A stretch of DNA of 64,000 nt from Sanghuangporus weigelae. Lineage: Eukaryota; Basidiomycota; Agaricomycetes; Hymenochaetales; Hymenochaetaceae. The position numbers and the translations under genes are program-made. Shown piece by piece: positions 20,740 to 31,857 of this stretch. Within the stretch, counting starts at the first letter, position 1; each line of letters starts with the position of its first letter. The DNA lies in contig CP137326.1 in the NCBI GenBank assembly GCA_033182465.1, positions 186,001-250,000 on the forward strand. The letters run 5' to 3'. The notes under the pieces were generated by a model, which was not told where the DNA came from, ran no database searches, and was given only the letters and a program-made list of their open reading frames with translations.

Positions 20740-22190
20740 TCGTATGCGACAACCATCTTGGCTAGCTACTAGGCCTTACCTATCTGCCAATGCACTGATC
20801 CGTTCACGGTCTGATACAGAAGGTTGTGTCGTGTTTGATCCATCTCGTCGAGAAAACATCATCCAAGTCCCGGGCTACATCGCATACACTTACGGAGCGA
20901 TCAACCTTGGTTCGCAGTTCCTGAACTTCGATATCTTTTGGCAATGAAACTTGTCGGACTGTGTCGCGCTCGCAGGACAGCTGAGTTCGAAGATCCTGAC
21001 TAAAGCATCAAAAATTGGATGTTACTGCGTTAAAACAAACGTGATATAGAGGAACACTTACGCTTGGCCCTCCAGATTATGGATTTGGGACTCAAATCTT
21101 CGCCCATCGCTGCCGTTCGCCCTGTCAATGTCATTGTGCATTTTCTGCACGTTGGCAATCAAGTCCGTCATACGAGACCGCTCCTGAGACGAAATTTTGT
21201 TCTCATCAATTGCTTGAGTCTGCACATTCTACATCTCGAGTTAATATGAATCACAAGACGAGTAAGTTGACGGCTACGCACCTCCCAGATCTTCTTTTCT
21301 GCACGAAGATTGGAACATTCATTCCGCAATCGCTCGATCTGGGTATTAGCAGAGGCTAATTCCTCGGCAGCATGGTTGCATGCGATATCCAGACGTGTGT
21401 ATTGATCGTGCAGTGGTTGGTTCCGTTTCTGCAGACTTTGAGCTTCTCGCTCGTGCATGATGTACTGTTCCTGAGCCATGCGATGCCGCTCTGGCCCAAA
21501 TGGTGAGCTCGACCCGTTGAGGACAAACAGAATAAATTCACCATTGAGGAATTCAATCCTCGCGATAGCCTTTGCGAGTACCGCACCCGGTTGACTGGAT
21601 TCAAGCTGGTATTGAAGAACTTCTTCGCGAAGCTTGATAGTATCAACCCCCATTTCTTTTCGGTACGCCTCGAAGTTAGTTCAGACTTCCTCAAGCTCCT
21701 TTGGCTCGCCAACAGATCCATTCAGGAGACAATGGACTCGCTTGTTGAGTAGAAGTAGCAGCTGGAAGTGCCCCGCCCCGTTCATAACGAGAATCATAGT
21801 CTTCAGCGTGTCCCTCTCTTTGATGTAAGCCTGAATCGACCCCTGACGGGGCTTGGATACTCGCAGGTTGTGCGTGCAGTGTCATGATTGCCTCGTGCGC
21901 CTCACGAATAGCCTCGCTCTGCTCGTTCTCCATTCGCGCCTTGTACTCCTCAGCAAGAACTCCACCAAGCGTACGATCAAGATTTTCCATGTCGCACTGT
22001 TTCTTAGCCAGTTCACCTTGCATCCCGACATATTCAGCGTAAACCCCGGTGAACGTCTTGCTGCTTTTCTGCATGCGGTTGATCATTGAAATATTTGGGC
22101 TAAAGTTGAACAAGTTATCCGCAGATACGTTCGATGAAATTTGCGCTGCCGAGAGAACCGGAAACTCACCCAAATTGATGCGGTCCATTA
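20740..22190 (-). pseudogene. Fragment of nuclear-basket nucleoporin MLP1/TPR
   Basis: Blocks in order are VSADNLFNFSPNISM, KTFTGVYAEYVGMQGELAKK, DRTLGGVLAE, YTRLDIACNHAAEEL, LRAEKKIWEV, MTDLIANVQKMHNDIDR and QDLRTQLSCERDTVRQVSL. These follow the coiled-coil N-terminal third of fungal Mlp1/TPR, a protein of about 1,900 residues at the nuclear pore basket. A clean GTAAGT...TTTAG intron survives at about 21,000-21,061. Both ends are missing, and the frame is lost in several places between the blocks. It is a DNA-level fragment and cannot make the protein. Confidence 0.75.
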
Positions 22191-22194
22191 AGCC

Positions 22195-22500
22195 GCATTT
22201 ACTGCCGGGTCGACACCATCGAGATCGTCCAAAATCTTCCATGCCGTATCCATATCCGTGCGCGTTCAATTCAAATCACCGTAGAGGAGTTTTGCATGTG
22301 CGAAGGATCAGAGGAGGACTACTTGAGCTTTGGGTGATTCTTCGGTGCTGATTCGAGAAAGGAGGGCAGTGAGGTAGTTGAGGATGGTGACACGGTCCGA
22401 GTACGTTGGCATTCTAGATAAAACCGTAAGAATCATCCAGTCTGGACATGATTCCTTACCAGGGACGAGTGGTGGGCACGATGTCGGATGCATGACGACC
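22195..22500 (-). pseudogene. Fragment of proteasome lid subunit RPN9
   Basis: The blocks TILNYLTALLSRISTEESPK, SFAHAKLLYGDL and WKILDDLDGVDPAVNAA match the middle of Rpn9, the PCI-domain subunit of the 26S lid. The frame is interrupted: a stop stands before SFAHA where Arg is expected (CGA to TGA would explain it), and there is another before TRTDMD. It lies head-on to, and on the same strand as, the MLP1/TPR piece, with almost no sequence between them. A full Rpn9 has about 390 residues; roughly 90 are recognisable here. Confidence 0.65.
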
Positions 22501-22853
22501 GTGCAGCAGAAGAGAAGAGAGGTGATGATGGTGGCAGGCAGGAAGAGAGAAGTGACGCGTCGAGATTTCCGTAAAGTCCTCAGGACTCACCTGATCACGT
22601 AGATCTGTGTGTGTTGTAGAGTTGCCTATATCAGCTAGCAATATTTCGTCATTTCTGTAGGCCGTCTAGGCATATCTACAACTTGATGTGCATTAAGACA
22701 CCAATACATAAATTTCTAGGTCATAAACAGACAACTACAAATGAAACTTTCATGGACTAAAACAACATTTTTTGTAGGTTTGTATTAGCTCATATATGAT
22801 AGACTACACGGATGTGTGTTAGGAACCCCTGTAACGCGGTGAGTGGCAGTGGG
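22501..22853. other. No gene seen
   Basis: This is the upstream flank of the RPN9 fragment, perhaps with a further decayed exon up to about 22,640, then AT-rich DNA up to the E1a tail. Confidence 0.4.
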
Positions 22854-22927
22854 TGAAAGGATCCGCTCAAAATCTCGCATCAGGATCGACGCAATCAACA
22901 GATCTACACGATCAGCTTTCCAAACGC
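22854..22927 (-). mobile_element. Displaced last 74 bp of E1a
   Basis: It runs from TGAAAGGATCCGCTC to TTTCCAAACGC. In E1b the same sequence runs on into the CCAGTAACCAAGCC block. Here it stops at the X border, and the continuation of that block is at 4,932 and leftwards, next to X-B. The ACGC at 22,924-22,927 is the reverse complement of GCGT at 4,929-4,932. Confidence 0.75.
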
Positions 22928-24765
22928 TGTAGCGCACTGGCTCCTCCTGTGCCAGTACACTCATACTATGGCTCCCTCTTACTGCAGATACCATATCCCA
23001 GCACTGCCGACACCTGAGAGTGTGAGGGCACACTCCTATTGCACTCGGGACATCATTTGAGCACGTATCCATTGATTCCAGCACACGTACTGTACTGCGG
23101 CGCCCTCCTATGACCCAAATCGATCCGCCGATGGCTCCCCGACACTCAGACAGGTCCGCCGACAGCTCCTACCCAGCACCAGGCACTATAGGACACATCC
23201 CTCAGTGACTACGTGCCGCCGATCTTATGATTTACCATACGTACAGCCGTGCGGCGACTCTGGATGCCTCCGAGTCGGCCCCCCTTGGCGCCGATCAATG
23301 CGGCGGACACTCAGACATCCTCAGGTACCCTCGCCGACGCCTCCTACAGCTTACCAAGCAGTCCCCCATTGTCTAGGGAGCTATATATTGTCATATGTGC
23401 TTACATGCCTCATTACGATGTATCTGCCACCAGTCCGGCAGTCCCCCACAGCACTGCCGCTCCGGCCACTCATATTAGTCACTAGGGATTGCCCACACTC
23501 TGTATTGAGTGCCGCCGATGCATCGGACACCTCAGGGACATCGGCTGATGCGCCCTTTGTCTCATATACGCGATATCAGCCTCCAATCATCGGTTCCGAT
23601 GTTTCCCGACTTCCCCCCGACGCGGCGGCCCCCATTAGACCATGTATGGAAGGTAGGCATGTGGTACATCGGCGTGCCAAGCCACCGACTTGCGCCGCCA
23701 AGCCCAACTCCACCGGTGCCCGTGTTATTGCAGATACTCAATATTTCATGTGATTGGATGCCCCCCTCACGTTGCCGCTCTCAGATTTCACCTGGGCGCT
23801 CCGGCAGCGGCCCTTGGCGACCTAGATGACTCAGGAGATGTTGTCAGACAGTAGGATGTGTCGGCGACAGCAGTAGAGTATATATAGAGCTTATACTAGC
23901 TTGTAGACGACAAGGATTCCAAGCCTAGCAAGGATTCCAAGCCTAGCAAGGATTCTAAGAGCATGTACCAGACTGAGCGCCAGAGTTCGAGATATCCCTC
24001 ACTCTGAGTCTCCCCTCATGTACTGAGCCTCCCCCTTGACTATATACTATCCTTGACATCTCCTCTTGTTTGACTCCACATTCTACTTGCCTTCGCCGCC
24101 TCCGGTACGCCTCTGCCGCTCTGACGTTCAGTGAGTGAGTAGGGCTTGGGATTTAACCCTGAGCCTCCTCCCCACACTTTATACCTGTCCGGCGCCCCTC
24201 TATTTGACATTGGCGACCCTTCGGTGACCCAGGCTTCTTATCAGACTCCCCTTCGGCGTCCTTTCCAGCCTTTCACTCCAGTTTATCCCATCTATTGATC
24301 TTATACGGTCTTTTCCTTTCATCTATCGCGTTTACGCTACTTCGGCAGATTTGTGCAGCCTCCCCCTCAATCCGGCACCCCTCTATTCGACGTCGGCGGC
24401 CACCAGGCGACCCAGCCTTCCTATCATACACCCCTGCAGCGCCCTTTCCAGCCTTTCACTCCAGCTTAGTCCATATATTCATCTTATACGGTCCTTTCTC
24501 TCCATCTATTGTGTTTACGCTACGTCGGCAGCCCCCTGTGATCCCCCCCTCTCAAGCGGCGGTCCTGTTATCCTATTCCCTTTATCCAGCGGCATCCCTA
24601 GACCCATCCATTACGTCTCCGACGGTTCCTGGCACCTGCCGGGTAGTAGGTCTTTGAGAGTCTGATAGCGTCAGCATCCCATTTTTGGAGGTCCCTTCAT
24701 ACATTCAGCACCCTTAGTAGGATGGACATCTGTAGCACCTTCAGATACGACACCGCCGACCGACA
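22928..24765 (+). mobile_element. X-A, uninterrupted solo-LTR-like X element
   Basis: This is the longest whole X copy, 1,838 bp, from TGTAGCGCACTGG to GACCGACA. The right flank CCGC (24,766-24,769) matches, as its reverse complement, GCGG at 14,326-14,329 beside the displaced P450 tail. It carries the 183-bp tandem unit twice (about 24,260 and 24,443) and three copies of the 18-bp repeat. The left flank belongs to E1a, so its present ends come from two original insertions joined by recombination. Confidence 0.8.
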
Positions 24766-26877
24766 CCGCTGCGACAAGAGATAATCGTCCAGTTGAACGT
24801 GACACTAAATGAGAGTATACAATGACTGACATACATGCTCGACCACCTCCAAGGAAGGTCATCCTGTGAACAGATGAATGAACTGAGCCCATACAAATCA
24901 GTTGAAGGAAAATATTTACTTACATCGACGAATAGACTCTAGATAAATGTGCCTTGCTCACGCTCTCCGGAAGAGGATTCAGCCATCGCTCAGGCTTCCA
25001 CTCCTCCGCATCCTTGCCCCAGATCTTCTTGCTCCTGTTTGCACCGTAGATCGAGATGTGTATGTTTGTGTTACGCTTGATTGGTATCTCCGTGATTTTG
25101 GTCTTTCCGTCTGCACTGAGGATAGGCCAAGCGAGTGGCATAACCACATCCTTTCTGGCCCTATGCACGGCGATTATTCGAGCACAGGTATATATAAGTA
25201 CGAGGAAGAGAGTAAACTGGAGAAAGATTGCTTATGTGCATGCTACCATAACAGCTGGAGGAAATACACGCAGAGTCTCACGACAGAAAGCATCGAGGTA
25301 TGGCAGACCTATAAGAGTATCATAGTCGAAGTCTGCTTCTCCACGTTCATTTCTAGCCGCAACTATCTCATCTCAGATGCGCTTCTGTATGTCTGGGTGC
25401 AGAGCGAGTAGGTGTAGAAGCCTGCTTAGAGCATGGGAAGTAGTGTCTTGGCCTGCTATAGTGAATGCACTATTTTTAAAGGAAACAAGGGCTTTTCAAG
25501 TAATCCAAAAACTTTGATGATTACAGAAACTTACTTTAACTGCCCGATGATTTCTTCCTCTGGTAGCCGGTCCTTTTCATCTGCAGACATGTTTGCCTTA
25601 ACTAGAGACTCATTTGAGCAGAAGTTTCAGTTGCCAGAGATATTATGATACTCACACAGTACACTCAAAATATCTTTTCCTTGGCCAATCCTCTTAAGTA
25701 CTGCTTCATCCCCCTTCTCCAACGCTCTTTTGCTTTCATCGTAAATGATATTAAAGTAATCATTAAGCCTGTCGATGGTCTCCATGAACTCCTTGATGGG
25801 CTTGGACGGAACAAACTCTAGCATTTTGCGGCGAAATGCTGGAGGACCAAGTTTTACCAGCCATGGTAAAAACCTCCTTGGGAATTCAGTCTTGAAAAGC
25901 AGGAATCTGTACAAAGAATAAGATTTAGATTGAATTTAGGTAGAGAAACCCAGTATACTCGCATTGTTTTCTTGACGTGATCGCCATATTCACTTGATTT
26001 GTCATCACGAAGGGCATTGAATGTGTAACCAAACCCAGCCTGACCAATGTACTCAAGAGCTGCTTTGGAAAACCACAACATAAGGTCGATCTCCTTTGGT
26101 CCTTCCCTTACTTGATTTGAGAGGATATCGCGGAGCTGCAATGCTGTATTAAAATATTGAAAAGTACCGTCTTCGATGTACCTACGTCATATGCGATTGG
26201 ATTGAACACAAGAATGAGGTCTTGCATGTGTTTCATCGAGAACACAGGGTTTAACGTCTTACACTGTCGCCGGTGATGGTCTCCTGATTAAGGATGAACA
26301 TTAGAATACCAGTTCCTTTAGACGCAAGAATCGTTTTTAAACGGACAATGGACGCACCCAGGGTAGATTCAAGGCTCACACCATTGATCAAGCTGCTTGT
26401 GCTTCATAAGAAATGTATGGGAATGCCAAACAGTTACAACTTGAAAACCACCTACATCAGGAATGCGCTAGTCTCTTCATAGATGTACTGATCCTTGATA
26501 AGAATATGATGCAGAGCCAGTGGGTCAAAAATATATAGGTCGTCTTTCTAAGGATCCAAGGTTAGTAATGAAAACTAAGGCTTGGGGCGTTAATTCACCC
26601 TGAGCGACATAGGCAACTTGACTACGCTGCCGTACTTGTCAATGATATCATCATGGAACTTCCATCCATAAGCATCAAAGAGCTGAAAGAAATATCCTGT
26701 GAAACCTGTGGTCAGTAACTGAATACCAGAACATCGGGAGGTGTTTCAAGGACCTTTCAACCATGACGTTCTCGGAGGGCTGGGAACGTTCTTGAGAGAC
26801 TGACTGCACAAGAACCATCACTGTATCAAGTAGATGCCAGTGACGATAGCAAACGCTTGTGCAAGTAATAGCGACAT
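24766..26877 (-). pseudogene. P450 copy 2, 5' and middle exons, cut by X and inversion
   Basis: It starts at 26,875-26,877 with the same anchor as copy 1 and the same exon order. Late exons read IPIKRNTNIHISIYGANRSK, EEWKPERWLNPLPE and FLGGGRAC, the last being the haem-binding loop, followed by an intron whose acceptor overlaps the X insertion. The rest of the gene is at 14,326-14,602. It also has an early stop: codon CGA after YLIQ in copy 1 is TGA here, next to two more CpG transitions. It is therefore a pseudogene twice over. Divergence from copy 1 is clear but the exon structure is kept. Confidence 0.85.
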
Positions 26878-28401
26878 GGACAGAGAATAAGTGAGCTCTG
26901 AGGAAGTCAATACTGAGGTTCTGGTAGTCTATAATCCATACCCTCGTCTTTTAAGCTTTCCGTGGCTAGAAGTAAGAAGGTCGCTTACCGAGATGGAACC
27001 ACAGCTATTAGACAATCACTAATCTTCGAAGCCTCAATTTTCCCGCAAGACCGTACATAAAAGTTGTGTTCAAGAGGAAACATATGTTACATATATCCTT
27101 AACGAGAGTTTGGTATGACAAAATTATTGCTGACAACCTTAGAGAAGACGTGAACATATTGCGTACAATCAGTTTGTGCAGTGTGCCCCTGAACATTGAA
27201 ATCGAATCACAAGTTAGGGTCCTGCTTCGCGTTCAGCTCAAGAGATAATGACCTCTTTTTGACTTTTCCCACGATATCGGGAGTAACATCCTATGTCTTG
27301 CCAGGATCTCTGGAAAGTCTGCCTTCGGGTCAAGAGACTTTGTGGCGTCAGATATGGGTCGGTGGGCCAATAAAACGATACTTAGAGCTACTGATAAAGT
27401 TAAGCTAAATTCTAAATTAATGATATTGTCATCAGGTCCAGAAAGCATGACAAGGAGATAACTTGCATAAAGTCAAATTGATGCTGACATGAATACTGAT
27501 GACAACGGAATGAAGTTCGGCTAGGCAGAAGCACAATCTTCGCATCGAGAGGACCCTGAAAGGCACTTATGTTTGTCAGATAAAACATTGTGCCAATTTT
27601 ATCCGTAGTTAGCTATAGAAGGTCCGAAGGCAAGGCAATATCATGAAAAGAGGGCCGTAAAGCACGGCGTCCGCAGAGATCAGGAAGGGAAACGGTGCTC
27701 TCATTGTCTCAAGGGAAGCTATGGACTTTGATCAGTCTGGCTCTTTACCATCCCCGAGCTCCAACTTTGCAGTTTGAAGACCTGTTAGCGAATACGCCCT
27801 CATGGATCGAATAGAACTCATGTGCAGGCATAGCTTCCGACAACAAAGATCATCCGAATCGAATAGAAGCATTAAGACAATAGCCACTATGCGGAGCAGT
27901 TTACCGTAAGATAGTTGAGCCAATTGCGAATGAAAGAAAATATAAAATGAGAAGTCATCACCAAAGTGTGCACGAAAGGGCATTCCGTTGTGGTTGTATC
28001 ATGAGTAACATGAGCAGATATAAGAAGCAACATACTGATATGAGCGGAAGAGTTGGACCCTGCAATAAGCATAATTCCATGCACGTTTTAGTGACGAAAC
28101 TATCCTGAAATTGAATCCCTATCCAGTATCAACTTATAAGTTGACAGATACAGTTTCGAATGGATGAGGAGAAAGAAATAAGAGCTACTAACTGTGTAAA
28201 TCTCGAAAGCAAAAAGAAAGAGTCTCTCACCAACACCTGACTCGGAGTCCAGCCTTAATAAAATCCAATGAAAATAATGACTTCTCTCTTTTCCCCCAAT
28301 AGCAATCCATCTCCTCACTTTCTAGACTGTAAATACCTCAGTAAGGAGCTAAAAAACGTGCTCCTCACTTTCCTTTTGGAAGATGAACAAGAAAAACAAT
28401 A
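26878..28401. other. Duplicated P450 upstream region, then AT-rich spacer
   Basis: Bases up to about 27,985 are the counterpart of 1,580-2,870. Shared stretches include GGAATG(A/G)AGTTCGGCTAGG. The remaining roughly 400 bp before the tRNA have no ORF or repeat I can support. Confidence 0.5.
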
Positions 28402-28502
28402 GGGCGCAACCGGGAATTGAACCCGGGGCCTCTCGCAACGCCAAAATATGCGACCCCGCAATGCTACCCGAAGCGAGAATCATACGACTAGACCATTGCG
28501 CC
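28402..28502 (-). tRNA. tRNA-Pro (anticodon CGG), with intron
   Basis: The acceptor stem is GGCGCAA with TTGCGCC. The D-arm reads TGGTCTAGTCGTATGA, the anticodon stem-loop is CTCGC-TTCGGG(T)...GCGAG, and the T-arm is CCCGGGTTCAATTCCCGG. The anticodon is CGG, following the TT of the loop. An intron of about 28 nt sits one base 3' of the anticodon, the normal place. The discriminator base is C, typical of tRNA-Pro. It marks the edge between the repeat island and gene space. Confidence 0.93.
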
Positions 28503-29170
28503 TTTACCAACATACTCTTCGGCTCATAGCAGAGCTGACAGGTGAGCCAGGCGTACGGAAAGAACGATATTATATCGTTGAGGCCATCTAATGTCGATCC
28601 TTCCCAGGTTTCTTACCACGTCCTTGGTCCGCACCGAAGCACAAGGACTTAGAACCTTGCGCAGACCCAGCGCTTAGCCTTCAGGGCTCACTGTGACGAA
28701 CACAACAAAACTGCTCACACCGAGGCTAGGTAGTGCATTACAATGCGTCGCATCGCAGCGCTATGCGTGTAGATTAGTGAGAGTACAGCAAGGTATGGAA
28801 AACAAGATACTTGAATCACTATGAGTGTGACAAGACGGACGTGCCAGTGGTCAGAATTATCCAAGAGAGCGCGTATCCAAGTGCGATAGATGGATGTGCA
28901 AGATGTGTGAAATTGTGCGGAGATGTTGATGCGGAGGATACGGATTCGAAAAGCGGCAAAAAAAAAGCGTCAGCTAGAGTGGGTTCGTGTGGGGTGTTTC
29001 CTCTACATGGTAATCTCGATGCTCATAACGGGTATACTCCAAGATCAATCCCAGTCAGTCTTGATATAATCGGGAAGATAACTCTCCGCGTCGGGCTTAT
29101 AAGAGGCGGGATGACCATCCCTCCCGCGAGGCCTTTCTTATGCCATGCATCAACTACAAAGAACAGTCAG
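28503..29170. other. No gene supported
   Basis: Spacer between the tRNA and the 3' end of the wax-synthase-like gene. A 132-codon plus-strand frame (28,811-29,209) has no recognisable content and overlaps the neighbour's end, so I do not call it. Confidence 0.4.
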
Positions 29171-30631
29171 TTACCTGATAAAACCCAAGACATTGAGATG
29201 CATACCTAAAGGCTGCCCAAGCACCCCAATAACGAAATACACCCAAACGGTTCCCGGCCAACCACCTACCCTCCTTCCGATAACAATCATCCTCAAAACT
29301 CTCTCCAGAATAACAAGCACGCCCTGGAACATGAAGAACAGCACCACGCGATAATCCATGCCATGGTCCATCGAAGTGGAAGACAACTCGTGGTACGCCT
29401 CAGACGCAACGAACGTGCCCAGTACCATCCCGAGCTTTCCTAACGTCCCGTTTCCGAGGAGCTTTTGTGCTGGATGGCCGCCGAAGACGAGGAACGTCTG
29501 TCTGAGAAGCTGGTGCCATCGCTTGGCCCAGAACTCATGCAGGCTCGTCGCTGCCCACGGCCGATCCATAACAGGCGGCCAGCTCGTCGGGTCGTGTCCC
29601 AAAAGACCCACACCGATCTGCGTAGTCAGATCGTAACACATCTGGAACTCCGTCAGCAGCGAAAACCCGCTCGCGAAATGGATCGCCGTGCTCAGCGCGT
29701 AACGCTTTGTCGGAGGAAGGTGGGGAAGGAAGATCGTCCCTCCTGTAGGCAAGCCCACGCCCGGTACGAGCTTGAGGCAAAATTCGAGGAAGTCGAGGAG
29801 GAGGAAGCTCCATAGGAACGATGACAGCGTCGCTAGTAGGAACGGTCTCCTTACGAGGGGCTTCCGTTCCGGCGGGATGTACACACCCTTGCCCCAATCC
29901 CATCCTACACCCCTCGCAGCACAGAACAGCTCCAATCCATCTTGCAGCCAAAGTGGTAGTAACTTGGAGCCTGGGCGATTCGTACCTGAAACAGATATAG
30001 AATGCGGAGACGCGTTTCCGTTGGAAACCGAGTGCGAAAGGTCCTTAGGATCGTAGTCTTTCTTTCTTGCTAATCGTCGGTCTACTATCCTGCCCAGGCT
30101 GCTTCTCGCCCACTTTGTAATGACCATTCGGAACGAGGGCGTAGTCGATCACTTTGCCCGTAACCATCATTCCCCCACCAGCGCTGCTCAAAAAAGAGAT
30201 AAATGTCATTTTACTATCGGCTCGTTGAAAGCCACTCGTACGCACCTTCACCCCAGTTATACACATGAAGCCCCCCCCCCCCCTTCCCGACCCATATGTA
30301 CCCATAACACGAATGCAGTGTCACAGCAATCGCACTCGGGAGGATGAGCAGCCTGATCAGCTGTGTATCAGGTCTCCGCGCCAGCCTGAGGTACGCCATG
30401 TACAGCACAGGGAGGGAGAATGCGAGCGTATTGGGAAATGTCCGCCATGTTATTCGTGTACGATCCTCGAGAGGCGAGCAGGTGAAAGAAACGTGTGGCG
30501 ACCAAGGCGATTCTCTAGAACTTCTATCTACATGTACTACTTGAAGAAGAAAGGCACGTGTCGTGGAAAAATAAAACTATTAATTTCTTTTGCAATACTC
30601 ACTTGTCGAAAAGCCCACTACCCGACTTCAT
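29171..30631 (-). CDS. Wax-synthase-like membrane-bound O-acyltransferase (MBOAT_2)
   Basis: This is a polytopic ER membrane acyltransferase of the type found in many copies in agaricomycetes, often in terpenoid clusters. The C-terminal exon (29,171 to about 30,127) holds the family blocks SLHEFWAKRWHQLLRQTF and, after FVASEAYHELSS, the putative catalytic His, plus several membrane spans. N-terminal exons read TWRTFPNTLAFSLPVLYMAY and LILPSAIAVTLHSCYGYIW. The start at 30,629-30,631 (MKSGSGLFDK) is inferred because its intron joins in phase with ESPWSPHV. A run of 14 C (G on the coding strand) near 30,271-30,284 falls in an exon, making the frame there uncertain. The acyl acceptor is unknown. 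Confidence 0.8.
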
Positions 30632-31143
30632 AGTCGATGAACAAGAGACGAGGTGCGGGCGTACTGCGGTGGGTAGGTCGTGTGCGCTCTTCTTAATTAC
30701 TTATACCTATCCATCACGTATGATCAGAACTTGATGAGTCAAAACGGCTGATAATGGGACAGCACTAGCTAAGATAATAGCGACTACTTGGATTACAATA
30801 AAATTATCATTACACAAAGTCTACGACTAGACTCGATCCGTGTGGAGTACGAATAAGCGGGATGTCTCGATGAGAGCGAAACATACATAAGGATGATGAA
30901 ACATCGAAAGTTCGAGCGAGCGGTAAAATGAAAAGCGGAGGCAAAACAATTTCATCATGTCCAAGAGAAATCAAATCGATGCAAGAGTACGAGTCCGATG
31001 GGAACAAGAGTCCGTGTCAACTAAAGTGCGAACAATCGTCCTGAAAATAAAATAATACAATCCCAAGAAAAAGTCCAGGATGCAAGTCCGAAGGCGGAAG
31101 AGTATCCGATTAAAAGTCCTTTTCAAGCTATCGCTGTCCAGAA
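30632..31143. other. Intergenic, no feature seen
   Basis: This is the promoter side of the wax-synthase-like gene and the 3' flank of the secreted-protein gene. There is no supported ORF. Confidence 0.4.
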
Positions 31144-31857
31144 TCAAGAACTCGTCGAAGCATTCGTAGCGTTATACATAATCATATTCGCAGCCAAGCT
31201 GAATTGATTGCCAATCGTCGGCTGCTCCAGCGAAAAAAAAAGTAAAAAATAAAATCCGTCAGTAAATTAGTAATGAACAATTAGAATCCTTACCTCGCAA
31301 GCATTCCATTCTTCCATAACGGCGAGATACATCGGCGATGAGGATACGTTTTGTCCGATGCTGTTTACACCCACCGATTTTGAGAAGTCAGGCATCGTCA
31401 GTTGGCTCGGTGCGGGGTTCGGTGGGTAATGGTTGCCTAAATAATAAATAGATATTCATATCAGTTAACCAAGTAATAACTCAATATGTATGAATAACGC
31501 ACTATAACTCGAATACGCAAACCTCCCAAAATACCATCCCGTCACTTTCGCACCACCGTCCATAATCCCCGACAAACTCGACGACGGACTCGTCAGAAGC
31601 CAAACGGTAAAGTTCGAACTCGAGACGCAGTAGTCCGAGTGTGCGTTATAGTAAAAGTCGAAGCTCTCCCCGGGCATGATCGCAGTGCCGTTTACGGGGG
31701 AGGAGATGGTCCCTTGCGAGCCGTATCGTTCTTCGAGAGACCGAGCTTCCAACGCGGAAGGATACATAGGCGTTGGAGAGGATTGGACGGGTAACACGAG
31801 TTGGCTGAGGGAGGAAAGGATGCATGCGAGGAGGGATAGAGAGAGTGGGAAGTGCAT
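31144..31857 (-). CDS. Small secreted protein of unknown function
   Basis: Three exons give about 190 residues. Exon 1 starts with a signal peptide (MHFPLSLSLLACILSSL, cleavage probably near PVQSSP), then a beta-rich part with PGESFDFYYNAHSDYCVSSS and TVWLLTSPSSSLSG. Exon 2 reads HYPPNPAPSQLTMPDF to VMEEWNACE. Exon 3 ends YNATNASTSS at 31,144. All junctions keep frame. Two cysteines and several N-glycosylation sites (NGT, NFT, NVS, NAT, NAS) are visible. There is no catalytic motif or GPI signal. This looks like a secreted beta-sandwich protein seen in wood- and litter-decay fungi, but I cannot name a family. Confidence 0.8.
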
